Part shown: positions 30,908 through 42,052 of the stretch, piece after piece
Numbering within the stretch: the stretch's first letter is position 1
How the letters are laid out: each line of letters starts with the position of its first letter
Origin: Cylindrotheca closterium
Taxonomy: Eukaryota > Bacillariophyta > Bacillariophyceae > Bacillariales > Bacillariaceae
DNA length: 64,000 bases
Reading direction: 5' to 3'
NCBI GenBank assembly: GCA_933822405.4
Contig: CAKOGP040001980.1
Location: 466,784-530,783, forward strand
Translations under genes and position numbers: made by a program
Notes under the pieces: model-generated
The model's input: only the letters and a program-made list of their open reading frames with translations
Told to the model about the DNA's origin: nothing
Databases searched by the model: none

Positions 30908-33900
30908 ATGTATATTGACTATGTAACTGTTGGCATTCGCAGCGACACGTTCACCATGCAGCATACAGCAAGCAGCCAAAATGAACGTGAAAAAGATAAG
31001 AAAGAACAGGGCACAATTCTTAGTTTCCTTTCACCAAGGAAACCACCTGAAAAGGACCACGTCAAGATGGGCCTGCAGTCACAACATACAGTGGGCAGAG
31101 TGAAAGCAATGAAGAAGATGGGTCAGGAACGGCAACTAAAACGAACCCAACAGCTACAACATGGGAAACCGGCAAAGAGGCAGAAGACAATGACTGGAAA
31201 CAATGCTGAAAAAAGATGCGATGAAGGAACAAAGACATGTCCCAGGTGCTTTGTGATTAAAAATGGTGGGGCCAAAAAGTGTGCCCATGATCCAACTTGC
31301 CGACTCAACAAGCAGTACTATGAGACAGATGGTGGTCGACTTGACAAGGTTGAAGTCCTACAAAGAAGGCTTGACACGGCAATGATGGCCAGAAATAATC
31401 GGCCCTTTGAAGGCATGGAACTTCACAGCAGCACAATTCCAAAAAGTCAAGCAGACGTCAACAAGTTTTTTTCGCAGAGAAAAAATGTGGAATTGCCACC
31501 CTCAAGCAAGAGTAGCATGAAAGAAGCTTCTTTGGAGGATCAACTTTCTCCATTTTCCGTCCAAGCGTTGAAGGAGAGAATCAACAGGTTGATGGCAAAT
31601 TGTTCGGTTGGCATGACTAATTCAAGCTCTGTTCCGAAGGTGATTGGTGCTGCCATCGATGCCCTCCTGGAAACCCACAAAAGCATCACATGTGGCACTG
31701 AAGATAATGTACTCAAGATAAAAGATAAAAGAGGAAAAAGTTATTGGGAGCACCAGAATTACCAACGTCAGTTTCCTCCTGGCACTCTGGGGTTTACCTT
31801 CCCAAGAGATGACAAGACCAAAAGCCCAGACCACAACTACAGTCAACTTGAGGGCGTGACAATTTACTTGGTCCGGTGGGAGCTCAATCTTCCAGGCATT
31901 CAACTAATCTGCCCAGAGTGCAGGAAAGGAGAGCTTATTCATCAGAAGTATGACTACAAGACCAGCGGATTTGCAACCCCAATTATTGATATTTCTGGGG
32001 TTACAAGTTGGGCTTGTTCCATGAAGTACAAGTGCAATAATACTGCCAGGTGTGATTATCGATGTAAAGGGAACGATGGCCCATTACTAGCCCAACTTCC
32101 GGCTCAATTTCGCAACGCGTATCCTGTGGATCCCAGGTATGCACTCAGCAATAAAAGGCATCTAAGCCAGACTTTTACAAATGTGATGGACAAGCTGATG
32201 ATAACACATGGAAATGGCGACCAACTTGCACAACTGCTAAGTGAAACTCGTGGGGACAAGCATCTTGACAAAGAAGAGGAATATTATAATCAGGCTAGAG
32301 ACACTGGAACAACGGTAACAGAACCCTTTCCAGTATATGAGGACTGGATTGGCCAGTACAGCCCAAGTGGGAAAGATCTTCGTGACATGAAGGATGTCGC
32401 AGCACACTCTGCACTAATATCCACTGGAGTATCAGACAAAGATAGAGTCTGTCGAGAGATTCAGAGTGTTGGAGCAAAGACAACCACCTGTGATGATCAC
32501 ACCTATGCTGTGTTGGGAAACTATAGGCCCGAAGACATACAAAATGCAAAATGTGCACACTCGATCGGAACAGAAACAGGGGAAATAGCATCTGTTGTTA
32601 TTGTGCCCAGTGAAGAACAAACTCACTATGCACACCAAGCTGCCCAATTCTCCCGCCGCCCAAATGTTTGCCCAAAGGTGCATGTTTCTGATATCTGCCC
32701 AAGAGGAACAAGAATTTGGAACGATATTTTTTCGGGTTGTGGCATTACATGCCGCCTTGGCTGGTTTCACTATCTGCAGCGCATCACAAAGACGCTGGTG
32801 GAAGATCATGAGTTGTATAGAGATGCTATTCGTGCACTTCAAGAGTGTCTCTACTACTATGATGAAGGAGATCTTGCTGCAGTGATGCAGCAGATCTCAG
32901 CCGGGAATCTTGGAAAAGTTGATGGTAAGGTGTGCCCAGAAGAGAACCAGCTTAAAAGAGCAAAACAATATCGTCAGTATGTGAGAGTCTGGTCATACAA
33001 GGCGACAGTTATCCAATCCAAGTTGGCTGCATGGTACCGCAAATTCAAGGATGAGTATGATGATACTATCCATGCTGACCTTTTTACAGGACCAACTGAA
33101 ACTGCAGTTGAAGAGCAAATGAAGAATGCAATTTGGGTGGAAGACATCTTGCCCAAAGATGATCTATATTTTAGTGTCAAACCAGGCTTGATGTCGAAAT
33201 GCAAGCTCCCTGTATTCATAGGTACACGTGGCGCCGAATCAAAGGTGGAGAAAGGCAATCACATCATGCACCACTGTTCAAATGGTGGCACACGACGAAC
33301 TCTAACTGACTACACTTCATCGGCTGGAATTGCCTTGTACAATTTGCGAATACGATACCGCCTTCATATTGGATCCCTTGATCCGAAGTTGCGAAAGAAG
33401 ATTCCTACAGCCTTTCACAGGGCACCACATTATACCAACCACCTTCGACTTGCATTTATCAACAACTTGGCCAAAGAGGCTGGAATCATTGGCAATGTCC
33501 ACAGCAGAGTAGAAGAGCTACCAGCCGACAACGGAGAGAGATTTTTTTCTGAATACTTGACCCAACAACTTGCCAGAGAAAGCAGTGGAGTTCTTTATGA
33601 TGAAAAAACGAAAAGATGCAAATGCAAAGACTGCAGCAAAATTAAAAATCCATATGCCAAGAGAAGAGTTGGTTCTATTCAAACCGCTCATGCTGGGAAC
33701 ATTTCTTCTTTAGCGGGGGCGCTGATTTGCGCCGAGAGGGAAAAGAAGAACAGGATCAATGTGACAAATCTTGCACCCCATCCCACCATCATGATAGCAC
33801 CACGACAGATGCAATTGCCACCCCAACACTACTTTCTTGCGCCAGCACAATCAGCAGGTAGGACAACATCGCCCCATCAAGCTTGCTACCACCAGCAACG

Positions 33901-34084
33901 TACAATGATACAATTAGACTTGGCCTACGAACGACATTTGGCCTACCAGCAGCATTTTTGTCAAGCTTTCTACAAACATCCTTTTCCTCCCTACTTTCAA
34001 GGAACCACCATCCCTTCGCCAGTAGCAAATCCTTCAAAGCAGCAGAACCTTGGGCCATACACTTGGCTGACAAGGGAGAGCTAA
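30908..34084 (+). CDS. DDE-type transposase-like protein with zinc-ribbon N-terminus
   Basis: A 1058-residue frame from the ATG at 30908; the ATG at 30956 (tcaccATGc) is an equally good start. An N-terminal cysteine cluster (CPRCF...CAHDPTC) is followed by a zinc-ribbon region (CPECRKGELI, WACSMKYKC, RCDYRC) that resembles DUF6729. The catalytic-like core has Asp529 in TTCDDHTYAVLGNY, Asp595 in KVHVSDICPRGTRIW and Glu777 in GTRGAESKVEKGN, with a helical insertion between the last two. This spacing fits an RNase H-fold DDE transposase of the large eukaryotic cysteine-cluster group. I cannot assign a superfamily and see no clear terminal inverted repeats. The frame is intact, so it may have been active recently. 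Confidence 0.65.
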   Translation: MYIDYVTVGIRSDTFTMQHTASSQNEREKDKKEQGTILSFLSPRKPPEKDHVKMGLQSQHTVGRVKAMKKMGQERQLKRTQQLQHGKPAKRQKTMTGNNAEKRCDEGTKTCPRCFVIKNGGAKKCAHDPTCRLNKQYYETDGGRLDKVEVLQRRLDTAMMARNNRPFEGMELHSSTIPKSQADVNKFFSQRKNVELPPSSKSSMKEASLEDQLSPFSVQALKERINRLMANCSVGMTNSSSVPKVIGAAIDALLETHKSITCGTEDNVLKIKDKRGKSYWEHQNYQRQFPPGTLGFTFPRDDKTKSPDHNYSQLEGVTIYLVRWELNLPGIQLICPECRKGELIHQKYDYKTSGFATPIIDISGVTSWACSMKYKCNNTARCDYRCKGNDGPLLAQLPAQFRNAYPVDPRYALSNKRHLSQTFTNVMDKLMITHGNGDQLAQLLSETRGDKHLDKEEEYYNQARDTGTTVTEPFPVYEDWIGQYSPSGKDLRDMKDVAAHSALISTGVSDKDRVCREIQSVGAKTTTCDDHTYAVLGNYRPEDIQNAKCAHSIGTETGEIASVVIVPSEEQTHYAHQAAQFSRRPNVCPKVHVSDICPRGTRIWNDIFSGCGITCRLGWFHYLQRITKTLVEDHELYRDAIRALQECLYYYDEGDLAAVMQQISAGNLGKVDGKVCPEENQLKRAKQYRQYVRVWSYKATVIQSKLAAWYRKFKDEYDDTIHADLFTGPTETAVEEQMKNAIWVEDILPKDDLYFSVKPGLMSKCKLPVFIGTRGAESKVEKGNHIMHHCSNGGTRRTLTDYTSSAGIALYNLRIRYRLHIGSLDPKLRKKIPTAFHRAPHYTNHLRLAFINNLAKEAGIIGNVHSRVEELPADNGERFFSEYLTQQLARESSGVLYDEKTKRCKCKDCSKIKNPYAKRRVGSIQTAHAGNISSLAGALICAEREKKNRINVTNLAPHPTIMIAPRQMQLPPQHYFLAPAQSAGRTTSPHQACYHQQRTMIQLDLAYERHLAYQQHFCQAFYKHPFPPYFQGTTIPSPVANPSKQQNLGPYTWLTRES

Positions 34085-34581
34085 GGAGAAAACGAAGTTA
34101 ATACATACTACTAACTACTAGTGCATATCTATTTTTAAACATTATCTGATACAGCCCAAATCATAGTATTGTGATTCGCGTTGTCTTCAAAATATTTGTG
34201 TGACGACACTTCGGCAAGATCTAAAAAAGTATTTTACTTAAGAAATTACAGTTTCAAATAGCGTTAAAGCCGTTTGTAATAGCGTTAAATCCGTTATCAT
34301 GCTCCTAATTGTTTCTGCTACAACTGCATTCTGATTGGCTGCATACAGGGAATCCCAACCCCCCATGACGGTAACTAACTGGACCTACATGCGCCGAGTC
34401 AGCTTTTCGGGGGTGTCGTTCGGACAAAATGATGGGAATAGCATAGTCTTCAATTTTTTACACAAGTTTGGTTGACTGGCGCGTCTTTCTTTTCAAAACT
34501 ACTCGGCGTGCGTGCCTTTTTTAAATGCTTCCGAACCGTTGAACCTTCGTCCAAATGGACGAAAATAGTCGACCCTTCGTC

Positions 34582-34690
34582 GAGTCCGACTATTCTCGTC
34601 GGAGTCCGACTATTCTCGTCGGAGTCCGACTATTCTCGTCGGAGTCCGACTATTCTTCGTCGAAATGGACAAAATGGACAAAATGGACGA
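34582..34690. repeat. 20-bp tandem array, first
   Basis: Four copies of a 20-bp unit (GAGTCCGACTATTCTCGTCG) at 34582-34661, followed by three copies of a 9-bp AAATGGACA-type unit. The unit contains GTCGGAGTCCGAC, close to a palindrome. Confidence 0.85.
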
Positions 34691-34950
34691 AACTGGTTTC
34701 GGAGCTCGCAAGAATCGTGTAAAATTCTAAATGAATTCTATGGTTGGCATACCGTTGCACGCAAGCTGGTCCAAGAAGAATGACAAGCAACAACGGCAAA
34801 AAACGGTATTTTAATACCACCTGCTACAGACATGTTGCATGCTTTCAGAAATTCAAACGTCAACCACGAATTGTACTCAGTTGAGTAATAGATTTAGGAT
34901 TAATCCGATCAAGAGGTTTAAAAATAATCTACCCTGTTTCTAATGCGACC

Positions 34951-35065
34951 AAGTTTCGTCGGGTCCGACGAAGTTTCGTCGGGTCCGACGAAGTTTCGTC
35001 GGGTCCGACGAAGTTTCGTCGGATCCGACGAAGTTTCGTCGGTCCGACGAAGTGTCCGACGAAGT
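34951..35065. repeat. 20-bp tandem array, second
   Basis: About five copies of AAGTTTCGTCGGGTCCGACG, the last ones shortened. One variant contains the perfect 18-bp palindrome TTCGTCGGATCCGACGAA at its centre. It shares the CGTCGG/TCCGAC core with the array 260 bp upstream. Confidence 0.85.
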
Positions 35066-35390
35066 TCACCCATTTCAACGGAACGTCCACGAATGAAATG
35101 AATCTTTAGGCAGGCTCGTTTTCAGCGAAGCCCAAGCTCTGCATTGCGCAGAGTCTGTCACCGGCAAGTCAGCTTCCGTCATCCTTGATAGGCAATCTAT
35201 ACGACATCGCTGAGGACATTCCCAGCAAGCCTGCCATTTCAGGCCGCTCCAGTGTGCCTGCGGTCTACGTTGGAGTATCGCTACCTGGCTGGGTGGTTCC
35301 ACTGCTAGGAGATCAGCCAAAGTGTCTTTGGATCACGTCCAATGCGTTGCAAGGAAACAACTGCGGTACCTCCCAAAGAATGCCAATGGC

Positions 35391-36218
35391 CTATGTATGA
35401 CCCACTTGTTCACCGAGAAAAGGCAACACGTGTTGAACAACTATGGAAATGCCGCAACCAACTCGACAACTCTGGCGGGAAGAATCTTGCTTCACCTTTC
35501 CAAGATTCTCGTCCAATTTCTTTTTCCATAGCTTCAGTTTCAACAACGATAGCATCTCCACCAATTCCAACTCCATGAGCATGTCCAAGAAACACTGGAC
35601 TTCGTCGTTGCTCGAGACTCCTTGTTTCGAAGCGCGGACGACTCTTTCCTCCTCAGCAAGTAGTTCTTGTTTGCAACGATCCAGCCCCATAAATGGTAGT
35701 CTTTCGCCAACAAGGCGATTTACCAGCCATCGAGTTGCATGTTTTCCTTCCTCTAACGGATTCTTGGAAAGGTACTCCAACACGGTCGATCCAAAGAAAT
35801 CCTCGGTTCGAGCCACATCGAATCCAGCAAGTAGCTTTTGAAGCAGTTCCACGACAGGCTTTTGAGCAAGAGCCAAGATGTGTAATGGAGTCATTCCAAA
35901 CGGATCCGTTCGCTAGAGAGCGCTTGGATTATCACTCAGAATATCACTGATTCGTTGAATTGTGTCTTCCATGGGATGATAGCTGTGAAAGTAACAAACT
36001 CTGTGAAGCGGAAGCCCATCGAATCGGTATTGCAGCTTTGCAACAAGATCGCTCCAGTTTTGTGCAACTTTTGCAAACTGGTATATTCGAGGAATGGGTT
36101 CATTCAATAATCTCCTATCGAGCAAAGTCTGTGATGGAGGCAGATACAGATTTACCAAGGATGACCATTCGAAGATGGCTTCCCAGCGTTCGAGCTGATC
36201 GTCAATATACCGGTACAA
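35391..36218 (-). pseudogene. LRR-ankyrin family, copy B, truncated with nonsense codon
   Basis: One frame runs from 36218 to 35391 with a single TAG at about 35912, where copy C has a Leu codon. Before it lies LQYRFDGLPLHRVCYFHSYH; after it come ankyrin-like repeats (GMTPLHILALAQKPVVELL) and a Leu/Lys-rich C-terminal helix ending LPFLGEQVGHT. The whole N-terminal BspA-like LRR region present in copy C is missing. Truncation plus nonsense codon make it a pseudogene. Confidence 0.8.
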
Positions 36219-36344
36219 TAGAAATACTGCAACACTAGTGTCTTTTTACTTCCAGCATCTGGCTTATCAGCTCCTATTACGTTGCAGTTCGACATCCAGT
36301 ATATCGACTAGGATGATCTGTTTTTTAATCATTTCTTACAGTAG

Positions 36345-37877
36345 CTACTCTTTCCCGAGAAAGGGTAAAACGTTCCCAACGAGAATGGAAATACCACAAT
36401 GGATCCGACTGCTTTCTCGATCAATGCTCTCTTGATCCAATGTATTCTCGCCCAATTTGATTTTCCAAAGAACCAATTCCGCCAACGAAAGCACCTCAAG
36501 GAATTCCAACTTCGCAAGCCTATCCAAAAGCGACTGGATTTCACGGTTCCTGGTCGAAGAGCAGTCAGCCCTTTCGATTCCTTCCTTCATGACAAATAGC
36601 TCTTGCTTCCATCGGTCTAGGCCGAGGAATGCTCCTTTCTGTTCCACAACTTGCTGCACCAACCATCGAGTCACCTGCAAACCTCCCTCGGAAATATTTT
36701 TCTCAAGATAGTCCAGTGGAGTCGATCCAAACTGATCTCTCGCCGAGAGGGCTGGATCTACCGACGAGAGGACTTGAAAAAGTTCTAGTCTTGGTGTTTG
36801 GGCTAGTGCCAGGATATGCAATGGAGTCATTGCAAACGGATCCGACTGCAACAGAGCACTTGGAATATCACTCAGAATATCACTGATTTGTTGCATCGTA
36901 TCTTCCATGGGATGATAGCTGTGGAAGTAGCAAAGTCTGTGAAGCGGAAGGCCGTGGAATCAGTGTTGTAGATTTGTGACAAGGTCTACCCAGTTATTTC
37001 TTCCTCCCCGGTTTTCGTGAAGCATCTCGGTCTTTTCCAATCCTTCTGGAAGTTCCAGGGATAACAACGAAGTGCACCCACCAAATGGACTGAAGGATTG
37101 TATGGGTACTTTTGTGAGCCCAAGGGAAGTGACATTCGGGGGCACGCGGATATGCGTCAATTCCGAGCAATTTTCGAATGTTCCTCCGTTGATCAATTCG
37201 AGATTGGGCGGAAGGGTTATCCACGACATCACCGAACAACCGGTAAAGGCATAGTGTCCAATCGTGAAGCATTGGGTGCAGTGTGATAAATCCAATTTCT
37301 TCAAGGCCGAGCAACAATTGAAAGCGCCATTCGCAATGATCTTTACTGTTCTTGGAATCTCAATCTCTTCCAAATTCTCGCACGAGTAGAAAAGATGTAA
37401 CGGGATCACCTCTAAGCTTGGGGGAAGACTCATGGATTCCAACTCTTCACAGCAGTAGAAAGCTCCATCTCTGATGGTTACCACTGTAGCAGGAAATTCT
37501 AGACGGCGCAAATTTGTAAACCCAAACGCAAATTCTGCAACGACTTTGAGCCCCACAGGTAAATCAATTGAAGTTAAGCTCGAACAAGAAAAGAAAGCCC
37601 TGTCAATAATCTCTCGCAATGTAAAGGGAAGTTTGACTTTGGTCAACGCTCCGCAATATGCAAAGGCATTCTCCCCAATGGTGCGAACACCTTCTTCGAA
37701 GATTACTTCTTCTAATGAGGTGTGATACATAAATAATTGCTCGGGAAGGACACGAACTGATCCATCAATGCGGACGAACCGTACATCATTCGGAACTTGA
37801 TCTTTGGTGGTGGACGATGTGATAACAAAGACAGTGTTTGGGTCAAACTTCAACCGGGCTTTCTTGGTTGGAGGCAT
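36345..37877 (-). pseudogene. LRR-ankyrin family, copy C, one in-frame TGA
   Basis: A 511-codon frame from the ATG at 37877 to a stop at 36345, interrupted only by a TGA at 36960-36962. Upstream are about 300 residues of BspA-type leucine-rich repeats (NAFAYCGALTKVKLP, GAFNCCSALKKLDL). Downstream are ankyrin-like repeats (AMTPLHILALAQTPRLELF) and a helical tail. At the TGA, copy B has CGA in LQYRFDGLP, so a C-to-T change explains the stop. Translation may yield only the 305-residue LRR part. Readthrough or a sequencing error are alternatives. The family is expanded in diatoms to my knowledge; its function is unknown. Confidence 0.75.
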
Positions 37878-38229
37878 CTAGAAGGGTTGCGAATCAGCTG
37901 ATAGCATGCTTTGATCTTCCCAGATGATACTTCATCGGTAGAATCAAGAGTATAGGTAGAATAACTTGTTTTCGCCCTTCGCAATGACACGATAGAAGAG
38001 TTTCGGTCACTATTGAGTCCATTGGTTCGACCGCTTTCTTCCGTCTGATCAAAACGGCCTAAAGTAGCTCTCAATGAACGCGCGAGATGACGAATGACTA
38101 AATCGACGATGAATCCCGTTTCCATGACATGATCCAAAATGCAACATCCGCCAAACAAGTGAGTCCACAGAGGTGAACATTACAGTGTTGTCTTGCTGGA
38201 CGGCACAAATCATCCTCTCCTCATCACCG
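37878..38229. other. Divergent intergenic region
   Basis: 352 bp between copy C of the LRR-ankyrin family (minus) and the beta-propeller gene (plus). The part nearest copy C resembles the region upstream of copy A, so promoter sequence was probably duplicated with the gene. Confidence 0.35.
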
Positions 38230-41200
38230 ATGGCAACCAGCAATGCATCAAATGAGAAGACGGAATCGTCATTCTTAAGATCCCCGCACACGTGGGAGAG
38301 TTTGGGCAAGATTGAGAAGGATGACGACTTTTATCAGGCGCTGGATTTTGAGCACTTCAACAGTGCGCAACAAGCAGCCATCACTGGGGATTCAGATGAT
38401 TTTGTCCAACTACGAGCTGCACTGGATGCTAGGACGAAACATAATGGACGGGACTTGCACAAGCGCTGCTTTCGAGCGATACAAGAACGTGTCCAAATGA
38501 AAGAACGGAATGGTTGTTTTAATTTTGATTTGGTAAACAACTTTGTTCACGCAGAGCCGATTGGTTGTTTTACCGTTAGCCCATGCAAAGGGTATATTGC
38601 CATAGGTACTCATTGTGGGGGAAACTATGACGGTGGTGGATCCATTCAGATTTTTGAGATTGCAACAGGTCAAGCGGTCAATCAAGGGTATGGGGGCATT
38701 GAAGGTGGGATTGGATGGAGTGGTCATGCACGAATGATGCAATGGATACCAGAAGAGGATCGCAAAGGCATAATAGCCTATTGCTACCACACGAATGGAT
38801 TTGGATATTGTTACCCCACCGATGAGATGGAATATCCAGAGATTGAATGCTTCCCGCTGGATGGAAAAGATGGTATGTTCATCTTGGCACTTCACCGTTT
38901 CATGTTTTTTTCATTTATACCCACTGACAATAGAATTCTATCTTGTTAGAACCCTGCCCATTCACCTTGAGTCCAACCGGGACCTTTGCTATTGGATACG
39001 GATACAACGAAGAAGAGACGGTGCCAGGAGGTACGACCGACGGCGACGATGAGCTTGAGTATTTTGACAACGAAGTACCGGACCACCTCAAAGATGAAGA
39101 TGGAGATGCACCCGGCCTTGGAGACTGGAACTACATGATGTTTGCCAATGGGGGCGAACGGCTACAAGGAACCACATACAATAGTGCGATTGCAGTCGAC
39201 ATGGATACTCGAAAACTGATCTACATCGCAGAAGGAGTCAGAGGCGAATCGGCTTGGACACAGGATGGGAACCTTTTTGCTCACAGTAGTCCCCACTTGA
39301 CAATTCGAAACGCTGCCACTGGTGAAATCATACAGGAGTTTCCAGAGTACAAGGGTGCCAGCGAGTTGCACTGGGCGGTTGTTTATGAGGAGAAGACTGC
39401 AGAAAAGGCGAATGACAGTGAAGACGATGAACAAGTTCAGCAGTATCGACTTGCAATGGTGGTTGGAGGCCAATATGATCCAAATTATAGCGCCAAGGAT
39501 GAAGCTGTCCTTGGAACATTGGGTAATAGTGTGATGGAAAAGCTTAGAAAGGCCAAACGAGCAAGGATGGAATTCAAACCTCCTGGAGTCTATGTCTTTG
39601 ACGTCAGTATGGAACAGCAAGAATTCCTTTGTCAACTTCCAACATCTACAGGATTTCCAACTCGAAACATGTTTTTTGCCGACCAAAATCTATGGTCTTG
39701 GTCACCTTGCGGGACAATGGGTGCGGCGATGGACAAGACTGCAAAAGTTGAGATTTGGCACATGCCGAAAGGTGCCAAAGAAAACGACGAAAACCCTGTA
39801 TTCCAGAAACTATCTGGATTCAGTGTGTCGGAATCGACTCTTGCGATAGCATTTGGAAAAGATTCCTCAGTTGTAACCATTGGAGAAAACGTCTTGGAGT
39901 TTTCTAATGCGAAAGATGGGTCAATTATTCGGACAGTCGACCGTGCACAATTTGCAACAGCTTACGCAGAACTGTCACCAGTTGGCGCCTCCGCAATGCG
40001 AGTCGGCGATAAAGACTTTGGCGATGAGGATGCCTACAACTCATTTGAAACTAATTATTCGCTTCTTCCAATACTGGATAAGGCTGGTAATGCATTTAAT
40101 GCTTGCTCAACAAAAAAGGGTGCACTTCTTTGCCCTATCACAATGTTGGAAGAAGCAATGAAGCATTGCCACTTTTCATTCAACAATTCACACTCTTGGC
40201 CGTTGGAGTGGGCAGACTTTAAGACATGTGAAAGCCTTCGAGATCTGATTGATGACCCGCTATTCCCTCTGCCGAAAGACATGCGAGAAAAAGTTCGTTT
40301 GGCCGCCGAAACGCCTACTGTTATGCCTCAAGTCAAGACTTTGGTGAATGAAGACGCTTCAGTGACGGCGTCTAACCTTGTTGAATCATGGCTTGAAATG
40401 AAAGAGAAAGATATCGAAAGCCAAGGAGGTGGAATAATCCAAGACCAGCTTTATGACGTTTGCCTTGTTTATATCAACGAAGGCCAGATTGAGAAGGCTT
40501 TGGACCTTGCCACCAAAATCAAACCAGTTTTTATCTCACGAACTTCAGCCCTTTGTGACGCAGCAACAATGTTGTTGATGAAAGGTCAATCAGAGGATGC
40601 AAAGCCTTTTGTACATGAAGCTAATTCGAGTCTTGAGAGCTTTGATGTGACCAAATACACAAACCTGACATTTCTTTATGCCCCTTTCATGGCAATGGAA
40701 TTGGCTTTGGGCGACGAGGAAAAAGCGAGATCATTCGAGGCCAAAGCCCGGGAGGACATTGACAACGAAAACAACCCGGGCGAGAAATACAGATGTCTTG
40801 CAAGAAGTTTCTTTCTTGTTGAACGTTTTACCTCTGCTATAGGGGTATTGGACGAAGGTCGGCAAAAACATTTGAATTATTCCAGGATAATACCTATATT
40901 CTTGGAGAACAAAAAGGTTAATAACGACGTTATCGTTGGACTGATGAATGCCGTTATCATGAAAGCCACAAGTGCTGACTCGGGGAGCTTTTCGTCATCA
41001 CAGAACATCGCCATGGCCATTTCGCAATGTTTTGCTGAAAGGGGCGAACACGAGAAGGCGCTAGAGCTTATGAAAGACCACGATAAGCTATTCAAAAGCA
41101 TCAGAACTGTTGAAGCCGAAATAGACGTCATTCGAAGGCTCAAAGAAGCGAATGAAGAAGCAAAAGCAATGGCTGCTTTGGATGAAAGGATCAAGCAATC

Positions 41201-41933
41201 TCGTCCGTACAAATCAAGTTTGAATAGCTGGCTTCGCGCTCTTGTGGTACTAGAACTGGACTCCGAGTACCCTGCCGACTTGTTGAACGAGCTTCTCGCT
41301 GAAATGGAGAAAGCAATTCCTGCTGAATTGAACAGTCGGTATACGGGACCTGAGAGATTCATTGAAGATTTGGCTTGGGTAGAAGGACGACTTGGTCGAG
41401 AGGATCAATTTCTAGCAATCCTAAAGCAATCTGTGAATCGGCAGAATTTTCAGCTCATCGCATACCTCAGTCTACTGAATGGAAGTAGAAGCGACAATTG
41501 CCGCGACATCATTTTCGCTGAACTCAAACAAACAGTCGAAGGCAATCCAGCTACTGTCGATTCCTTTCTCAGTCTTGCCCATGCTTCGCATTCAATGGGC
41601 AACCAGTCTTCCATGGAAACTTACTTCGAAATAGCAGCTCAAATGGCTTCAAAGAATGATGACCCAAGCAGCAAATTGCGTCAAGTGATGCAATCTCAAT
41701 TGAAGGTCAACGATCTTGGTGGGGCCTACCAGACTTGGCGGCGGGTAGTGCCTGGTGATAGATCATATATTGGAAGGGAATTTCTAGAAGCCTTGATGAA
41801 AGTCAAACACTACTCCGGAGTGATGCAATACGTCGAACAGCTCCCTTCGAAAGACGGGAAAACAAACGCTACCTTCTCGGCAATATGTTTCACTTACAAT
41901 GGAATCGGTGATGATGTGCACTCGTGGCGATAG
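38230..41933 (+). CDS. Beta-propeller plus alpha-solenoid protein of unknown function
   Basis: Exons 38230-38872 and 38950-41933 are joined across a 77-bp intron (GTATGT...TTAG), giving 1208 residues. The splice restores a continuous frame through DGKD-EPCPFTLSPTGTFAIG. The N-terminal half has repeated strand-rich units with WD/YVTN-like features (GCFTVSPCKGYIAIGTH, GIYVFDV-type strands, WSPCGTMGAAMDKTAKVEIW). The C-terminal half is helical, with TPR-like units (LYDVCLVYINEGQIEKALDL, ISQCFAERGEHEKALELM). Such propeller-solenoid proteins often belong to coat, ciliary or scaffold complexes, but I do not recognise this one. The start ATG (ccgATGg) is preferred over an upstream in-frame ATG at 38173. 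Confidence 0.8.
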
Positions 41934-42052
41934 CTGCAATGTGTCAAGTAGATTGAGCCCATCATATTGCAGGCAAGAATTGCCGCAAGTCAGTTGAGCT
42001 GCTAAAAATATAATCAACGAAATACAATGAATTCGGATTCTCAAATTTCTAG

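Larger units (their letters stand above)
34085..35390. other. Gene-free stretch with tandem arrays
   Basis: About 1.3 kb downstream of the transposase without a credible gene. It holds a 21-bp tandem pair (34257-34295, core AATAGCGTTAAA), the two 20-bp arrays listed separately, and about 320 bp of unrecognised sequence before the next pseudogene. Confidence 0.45.

Noticed and set aside
34582..35065. CRISPR-like array
   Set aside because: Units are contiguous 20-bp repeats without unique spacers, and the genome is eukaryotic.
35066..35390. Possible retrotransposon fragment
   Set aside because: Short open frames on both strands show no reverse transcriptase, integrase or gag pattern.
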